The position numbers and the translations under genes were made by a program. From NCBI RefSeq assembly GCF_001238295.1, contig NZ_LGXZ01000004.1, positions 248,001-312,000 of the forward strand: a DNA stretch of 64,000 nt, in the 5' to 3' direction. This stretch comes from Ruegeria sp. 6PALISEP08 (GTDB taxonomy: Bacteria > Pseudomonadota > Alphaproteobacteria > Rhodobacterales > Rhodobacteraceae). Shown here piece by piece: positions 59,407 through 64,000 of the stretch (position 1 is the stretch's first letter; every line of letters begins with the position of its first letter). Below the pieces are notes generated by a model. That model was not told the DNA's origin, did no database searches, and saw nothing but the letters and a program-made list of their open reading frames with translations.

Positions 59407-60504
59407 TTAGGCAGCGGAAATCTCACCGCTTTCGATCTGCTCACGCTCGATGGATTCGAACAGGGCCTGGAAATTACCTTCACCAAACCCGTCATCCCCC
59501 TTGCGTTGAATGAACTCAAAAAAGATCGGGCCGATTACGGTCTTTGAGAAGATCTGCAGCAGAATGCGGGTCTCGCCGCCGTCCAAAACACCCTCACCGT
59601 CGATCAGGATGCCGTGCTTCATCATGCGATCCAGCGGCTCTTCATGATCCGTTACGCGATCTTTCGACATCTCGTAATAGGCGGGGTTCGGTCCAGGCAT
59701 GAATTTCAAACCGTTCTCGGCAATTGCGTCGGTTGAGGCATAGATATCCTCGCTGCCGACAGCGATATGCTGGATGCCTTCGCCCTTGTACTTCTTGAGG
59801 TAGGATACAATCTGCCCGGTCTCACCCCGGTCTTCGTTGATCGGAATCCGGATTCGACCGCAGGGCGACGTCAATGCGCGGCTGAACAGGCCTGTGAACT
59901 TGCCCTGAATGTCGAAGAAGCGAATTTCGCGGAAATTGAACAGGTCACCATAGAACTCGAACCATTTGTCCATGTTGCCCGTGTAGACATTGTGGGTCAG
60001 GTGATCGAGGTAATAGAACCCTTCACCGCGCGGCTTGGATTCCTTGATCCACTCGAATTCCTGATTGTAGGGCGATGTATCGTAATACTGGTCGATGAAA
60101 TAGATCAGTGACCCGCCAATGCCCTTGATCGCAGGAACATCCATCGTTTTATCGTCCGCATCATAGGGTTCGGCCCCTTTCGACACAGCGTGTTCATACG
60201 CTTTCTGCGCGTCGACGACGCGCCATCCCATCGCCGGGGCGCACGGGCCATGCTCGGCTACGAATTTGTCCGCAAAGCTGTCCGGGTCGGCATTCAGGAC
60301 ATAAGTGACATCCCCTTGCTGCCAGAGTTCAACCAGCGGTTTGACCTTGTGACGAGCCACCAGGTCGAACCCCATCTTTGCGAACAGATCGCGCAGTTCC
60401 TGCGGTTCGGGATGGGCAAATTCAACAAACTCAAACCCGTCGGTCCCGGCGGGGTTTTCGTCGCTGATCACAGATTTCGGGGCGTTGTGCGGGAATGGAC
60501 CCAT
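59407..60504 (-). CDS. hppD: 4-hydroxyphenylpyruvate dioxygenase
   Basis: Non-haem iron enzyme converting 4-hydroxyphenylpyruvate to homogentisate in tyrosine catabolism. The 365-residue product has the VOC-fold pair of domains with ligand regions LDHLTHNVYTGNM, GEGIQHIAVGSEDIY and a C-terminal LLQIFSKTVIGPIFFEFIQRKGDDGFGEGNFQALFESIEREQ that closes the active site. ATG 60504 is preceded by AAAGGAGACGCGCC. Homogentisate pathway genes are not adjacent in this window. A divergent Lrp-type gene is its likely regulator. Confidence 0.95.
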   Translation of the reverse strand: MGPFPHNAPKSVISDENPAGTDGFEFVEFAHPEPQELRDLFAKMGFDLVARHKVKPLVELWQQGDVTYVLNADPDSFADKFVAEHGPCAPAMGWRVVDAQKAYEHAVSKGAEPYDADDKTMDVPAIKGIGGSLIYFIDQYYDTSPYNQEFEWIKESKPRGEGFYYLDHLTHNVYTGNMDKWFEFYGDLFNFREIRFFDIQGKFTGLFSRALTSPCGRIRIPINEDRGETGQIVSYLKKYKGEGIQHIAVGSEDIYASTDAIAENGLKFMPGPNPAYYEMSKDRVTDHEEPLDRMMKHGILIDGEGVLDGGETRILLQIFSKTVIGPIFFEFIQRKGDDGFGEGNFQALFESIEREQIESGEISAA

Positions 60505-60604
60505 GGCGCGTCTCCTTTGAAGACCGGAAATTTATTGCTGATTCAAAAATATGACTTTTCGAACGCTGTTTCTGCGCATTGTTTTCGTGTAAACTTAAGG
60601 TTGA

Positions 60605-60619
60605 CGCGCAAAATGCGCG
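60605..60619. promoter_or_regulatory. Small inverted repeat in hppD/Lrp promoter region
   Basis: CGCGCA (60605-60610) and TGCGCG (60614-60619) flank three A. TGCGCA also occurs alone at about 60573. It overlaps the region just before the GTG start of the Lrp-type gene and could be its own operator; support is only symmetry and place. Confidence 0.3.
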
Positions 60620-60651
60620 CGAAACACTGAAAAAACGAGATTCCTCCGCAC

Positions 60652-61107
60652 GTGCTGGACACAACCGACAAACGCCTGTTATCTGCCCTGCAAAAGGATG
60701 CGCATCTGACTGCGCATCAACTGGGTGAGATGCTGAACCTCTCGCCCAGTCAAGCGGGCAGACGCCGACAACGGCTTGAGGCCGAAGGCTATATTACAGG
60801 CTATGCCGCCCGGCTTGATCCGCTTAAGCTTGACTTGCAGGTGCAAGGATTTGTTCAGGTTCATCTGGGTACACATGGCCCCGAACAATCCCAAAGCTTT
60901 GCCCGCATGGTCGACACCCGCCCCGAGATAACCAGCGCCTGGACGATGACAGGAGAGGCAGATTACCTGCTGCATGTCTATTGTGATGATCTTTCCGCGC
61001 TCAACAGCTTGCTCCATCATGTCATCCTGCCGCATCCTGCTGTTGCCCGTGTGCAAAGCCAGATAGTGATGGACCAACTGAAACGCGACGCCCCCCTGCC
61101 CACCTGA
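60652..61107 (+). CDS. Lrp/AsnC-family regulator, probable regulator of hppD
   Basis: A 151-residue regulator with AsnC-type helix-turn-helix (residues 1-50: LDTTDKRLLSALQKDAHLTAHQLGEMLNLSPSQAGRRRQRLE) and RAM domain (about 62-145). Translation most likely begins at GTG 60652, which gives the standard N-terminus; no better ATG is in frame. It is divergent from hppD (147-base gap) and 20 bases upstream of the antiporter gene. Such pairs usually respond to aromatic amino acids; inferred here. Confidence 0.88.
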   Translation: MLDTTDKRLLSALQKDAHLTAHQLGEMLNLSPSQAGRRRQRLEAEGYITGYAARLDPLKLDLQVQGFVQVHLGTHGPEQSQSFARMVDTRPEITSAWTMTGEADYLLHVYCDDLSALNSLLHHVILPHPAVARVQSQIVMDQLKRDAPLPT

Positions 61108-61127
61108 ACGGGATCACGAGGAGACTA

Positions 61128-63008
61128 ATGGACGATTTTCTATATCAGGCTTCGATCTATCTGGCTGCGGCTGTGATCGCGGTGCCCCTGTCCGCAAGGC
61201 TGGGGCTAGGGTCGGTTCTGGGTTATTTGGCCGCCGGGATCATCATTGGGCCTGTACTGGGATTGGTCGGGGCCGAAACGGAAAACCTTCAACATGTCGC
61301 CGAGTTTGGCGTTGTGATGATGCTGTTCCTGATCGGACTGGAACTGGAACCTCGCGCCCTGTGGGATATGCGCGACAAGCTGCTGGGTCTTGGGGGATTG
61401 CAGGTTCTGCTCTCAACAGCTGCGATTGCCGCCGTTGCCATCTATGCAAATCACCCCTGGTCCGTCGCGCTGGCAGTGGGTTTGACCTTGTCCTTGTCGT
61501 CTACAGCGATCGTCCTTCAGACCTTGTCGGAAAAGGGGTTGATGCAGACGAACGGTGGTCGAGCCACATTTTCGGTGCTGCTGACGCAAGACATCGCAGT
61601 CATTCCGATCCTGGCATTGTTGCCGCTGCTGGCCCTTCCAGCGTTACCTCATATCGAAGCAGATGGTTCGATTGACCGCGGTGTTGCCGACCTACACGGA
61701 GCAGGCCACCATAGCCTGTCTCTGGTCGAAGGGCTGCCAGGTTGGGCCGTCACTCTCGTCACGATAGGGGCTGTGGCCTTCGTCATTCTGGCGGGTGTCT
61801 ACCTCACGCGCCCCCTGTTTCGCTTTATCCACGCCACCCGTCTGCGCGAGATGTACACCGCGCTAGCGTTGATGATCGTGGTTGGTATTTCCTTTCTGAT
61901 GACGCTGGTCGGGCTGTCACCTGCCTTGGGCGCTTTCCTGGCGGGCGTCGTTCTGGCCAGTTCCGAGTTTCGTCACCAAATGGAAAGCGACCTTGAGCCT
62001 TTCAAAGGCCTTTTCCTGGGCCTGTTCTTCATCACGGTCGGAGCAGGCATTAACGTTGGCTACTTCTTCGACGATCCGTTTGACCTGATCGGCCTGGCAC
62101 TGCTTGTGATCCTGGCAAAAGGGGTCATTCTTTACCTTGTCGGCAAGGCATTCCGCCTGAGCGGGCGGGATCACTGGCTGTTCACACTCGGACTGGCGCA
62201 GGCCGGTGAATTTGGATTTGTGCTGCTGGCCTTTTCGACACAACAGAATGTCATACCGCCCGACCTGTCGCAGAAGCTGCTTATGATAATTGCGCTGACG
62301 ATGCTGATTACCCCGCTTCTGTTCATCATCTATGACCTGCTATCCCGAAAAATGGGCGACACCTCAAAGGAGCCCGAACCGGATGAGATTGATGAAAAAG
62401 GCCCGGTTATCATCGCGGGCATCGGCCGCTTTGGTCAGATCGTGAATCGTCTGGTACGCGCCAGCGGTTTCAAGACCGTTGTGCTGGACCACGATATCGA
62501 AACCGTTCAGTTGATGCGCCGGTTTGGCGTAAAAGGCTTCTTGGGCGACCCTACGCGGCCCGAGTTGCTACGTGCCGCAGGGTTGGAAAAAGCATCCGTT
62601 CTGGTGGCAGCGATGGATGACCACAAGCAAGTCACACGACTTGTTGGTTATGCTCGACGGCAGCGCCCCGACCTGCACATCATCGCACGGGCCCGTGATC
62701 GGACCCACGTCTACGAGCTGTATCAAGCCGGAGCCAACGACATCGTGCGTGAAATGTTCGACAGTTCGCTGCGCGCGGGGCGCTACGTGCTGGAGAATAT
62801 CGGGCTGAGTGAATATGAGGCTTCGCAAGCAGAGCAGACCTTTTATCACCACGACCGGGCTTCTATGCGCGATCTGGCCGAACTGTGGGTTCCCGGAATG
62901 CCGACTGCTGAGAACAAGAAATACATCGAACGTTCGCAGAAGCTGGAAAAGGAACTGGAAACCGCGTTGCTCGAATTGGCTGAAGAGCACGCCAAGAAAT
63001 CTGCCTGA
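61128..63008 (+). CDS. Monovalent cation:proton antiporter, CPA2/KefB type, with RCK domain
   Basis: A 626-residue membrane protein. The N-terminal 12 or so helices (about 5-400) include VAEFGVVMMLFLIGLELEP and LSLSSTAIVLQTLSEKGL and the motif region GLSPALGAFLAGVVLASSEFRHQMESDLEPFKGLFLGLFFITVGAGINV. The cytoplasmic RCK_N (TrkA-N) domain follows (about 420-535: GPVIIAGIGRFGQIVNRLVRASGFKTVVLDHD). A charged helical tail replaces a TrkA-C domain. Such proteins are K+/H+ antiporters, with KefB/C being gated by glutathione adducts; no KefF/G-type ancillary gene is seen. GAGGAGACTA precedes the ATG. Confidence 0.92.
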   Translation: MDDFLYQASIYLAAAVIAVPLSARLGLGSVLGYLAAGIIIGPVLGLVGAETENLQHVAEFGVVMMLFLIGLELEPRALWDMRDKLLGLGGLQVLLSTAAIAAVAIYANHPWSVALAVGLTLSLSSTAIVLQTLSEKGLMQTNGGRATFSVLLTQDIAVIPILALLPLLALPALPHIEADGSIDRGVADLHGAGHHSLSLVEGLPGWAVTLVTIGAVAFVILAGVYLTRPLFRFIHATRLREMYTALALMIVVGISFLMTLVGLSPALGAFLAGVVLASSEFRHQMESDLEPFKGLFLGLFFITVGAGINVGYFFDDPFDLIGLALLVILAKGVILYLVGKAFRLSGRDHWLFTLGLAQAGEFGFVLLAFSTQQNVIPPDLSQKLLMIIALTMLITPLLFIIYDLLSRKMGDTSKEPEPDEIDEKGPVIIAGIGRFGQIVNRLVRASGFKTVVLDHDIETVQLMRRFGVKGFLGDPTRPELLRAAGLEKASVLVAAMDDHKQVTRLVGYARRQRPDLHIIARARDRTHVYELYQAGANDIVREMFDSSLRAGRYVLENIGLSEYEASQAEQTFYHHDRASMRDLAELWVPGMPTAENKKYIERSQKLEKELETALLELAEEHAKKSA

Positions 63009-63032
63009 CCCAGATCCGCGCCCGGGTCAGGC
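63003..63032. terminator. Hairpin between convergent antiporter and cobT genes
   Basis: GCCTGACCC (63003-63011) pairs with GGGTCAGGC (63024-63032) over nine bases. The left arm includes the antiporter stop codon TGA (63006-63008). There is no long T-run on either side, so termination may be partial or Rho-assisted. Confidence 0.55.
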
Positions 63033-63038
63033 GACACC

Positions 63039-64000
63039 TTAACCGTCAGATACGCCTGCCTCGGCAAAGGTTGCCATGCCGGAATGGCAAGCCACTGCGC
63101 TTTTGAGAATGTTTATCGCCAGTGCCCCACCGGACCCTTCGCCCAAGCGCAGGCCAAGGCTCAGCAACGGGTCTTTGCCTAGCTTGGACAATACTTCACC
63201 ATGCGCCGCTTCTGCGCTTTGGTGCCCGGCAACCGCATGGTCCAGCGCACCAGCCGACAATTTCCACAGGCAAGCGGCAGCGGCAGAGCAGATGAATCCG
63301 TCCAGAATGACTGGAATGCGCAATACGCGCGCGGCGGCAATCGCTCCGGCCATCGCGGCAATCTCGCGCCCTCCGAGGCAGCGCAGGATATCCAGGCCGT
63401 CCTCTGACGCATGTTTCGCAACACCCTCAGCCACAACACGCGTTTTGTTGGCAAGGCCTGCATCATCGACACCGGTGCCACGACCTGTCCAGTCCTCTGC
63501 GTCTCCGCCAAACAGCGCGCAGGCGATGGCGGCCGCCGGAGTTGTGTTGCCAATACCCATTTCGCCCACAACCAGCAGATCGGCCTGCGGATCAACGGCC
63601 TGCCAACCCGTGCGCAAGGCGCTCAGCAGTTCTTCTTCACTCATGGCCGGAGCTTGAGTGAAATCCGCAGTGGGTGTGTCCAGGTCCAGCGCATGCACGT
63701 CCATCGTCGCACCCGCTGCCTTTGCCAGCTGATTTATCGCTGCACCGCCATGTTCGAAATTCATCACCATCTGCACGGTGACTTCGGGCGGAAAGGCCGA
63801 TACGCCCTGTGCAGTGACGCCGTGGTTTCCGGCAAAGACGATGACTTGTGGTGCGCTAATCTGCGGACGGGCATCGCCACGCCATCCCCCATACCAGATC
63901 GCAAGATCTTCCAACCGCCCAAGTGCGCCCGGGGGCTTGGTCAGTTGTCCGTTTCGGTCAGCCGCAGCTTGCACCGCAGTGGCATCCGGCCCCGGTGCCG
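63039..64000 (-). CDS. cobT: Nicotinate-nucleotide-dimethylbenzimidazole phosphoribosyltransferase CobT (5' end outside window)
   Basis: Makes alpha-ribazole phosphate from dimethylbenzimidazole and nicotinate mononucleotide for the lower ligand of cobalamin. Blocks: [67 protein letters not shown] with the catalytic region, and [25 protein letters not shown] with the catalytic glutamate. The frame stays open to base 64000 ([17 protein letters not shown]), so GTG 63974 is not the true start and the gene begins beyond the edge. Other cob genes are not visible. Confidence 0.94.
   Translation of the reverse strand, partial: APGPDATAVQAAADRNGQLTKPPGALGRLEDLAIWYGGWRGDARPQISAPQVIVFAGNHGVTAQGVSAFPPEVTVQMVMNFEHGGAAINQLAKAAGATMDVHALDLDTPTADFTQAPAMSEEELLSALRTGWQAVDPQADLLVVGEMGIGNTTPAAAIACALFGGDAEDWTGRGTGVDDAGLANKTRVVAEGVAKHASEDGLDILRCLGGREIAAMAGAIAAARVLRIPVILDGFICSAAAACLWKLSAGALDHAVAGHQSAEAAHGEVLSKLGKDPLLSLGLRLGEGSGGALAINILKSAVACHSGMATFAEAGVSDG

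Noticed and set aside
1-64000. Mobile elements, prophage, CRISPR, tRNA/rRNA
   Set aside because: No transposase, integrase, phage structural gene, repeat-spacer array or RNA gene pattern was seen on either strand.

Overview
The window is a chromosomal segment of an alphaproteobacterium, most likely Rhodobacterales, Roseobacter group (Ruegeria/Phaeobacter-like). This rests on gene content (acs-DUF4212-VC_2705-type symporter cluster, FDH3-type formate dehydrogenase with tup transporter, RutR-controlled reductive pyrimidine pathway, TRAP transporter, cobT), a high-GC composition with AT-rich promoters, and intergenic repeats of a type familiar in Rhodobacteraceae. No tRNA, rRNA, CRISPR array, insertion sequence or prophage was seen. 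Almost all of the sequence is coding, and species assignment is not possible from the window alone.

Layout. 1-3010: a DUF2087 gene cut by the window edge, then glpD and its divergent regulator glpR. 3120-6984: a small membrane protein plus DsbB variant, then a DUF3302/HlyD/outer-membrane-factor efflux set with no pump protein beside it. 6988-11133: mprF, then an Lrp-type regulator divergent from arginase. 11278-14394: a tripartite TRAP transporter (minus strand). 14801-23611: acetate module: acetyl-CoA synthetase, a zinc-type adenylate kinase, DUF4212 plus sodium:solute symporter, then after a terminator a cNMP/CBS/DUF294 protein, a membrane protein and a membrane-anchored DnaQ-type exonuclease. 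23700-24200: flavin reductase.

24197-40995: a large formate dehydrogenase island. It holds an Mrp-type Fe-S carrier, a biotin/lipoate-ligase-like protein and a DUF6505-like protein; a c-type cytochrome whose N-terminus resembles pieces of a tungstate-binding protein; a 650-residue polyferredoxin; DUF3305, DUF3306 and a TorD chaperone; a small TAT protein; FDH alpha, beta and gamma; a WD40-cytochrome c fusion; a 41-residue peptide; an HTH-PBP regulator; and the tungstate transporter tupBCA. The logic is metal import, Fe-S and cofactor supply, enzyme assembly, and electron transfer to quinone or cytochrome c.

41154-52579: reductive pyrimidine catabolism: ABC transporter with an embedded GNAT gene, dihydropyrimidinase, beta-ureidopropionase, rutR, preA, a methyltransferase and preT. 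A near-perfect RutR operator lies between the beta-ureidopropionase gene and rutR, and a degenerate one lies upstream of preT. Uracil or thymine would be imported, reduced, ring-opened and cleaved to beta-alanine or its methyl homologue, ammonia and CO2.

52580-64000: cupin, glycosyltransferase-like protein, O-acetylhomoserine sulfhydrylase family enzyme, GNAT, SIMPL-domain protein, a large membrane protein with GspL-like and GspC/PilP-like ends, hppD with a divergent Lrp regulator, a KefB-type antiporter, and cobT cut by the right edge. The least described items are the TupA-like cytochrome, the membrane exonuclease/nucleotidyltransferase pair beside acetate uptake, and the GspL/PilP-like chimera.
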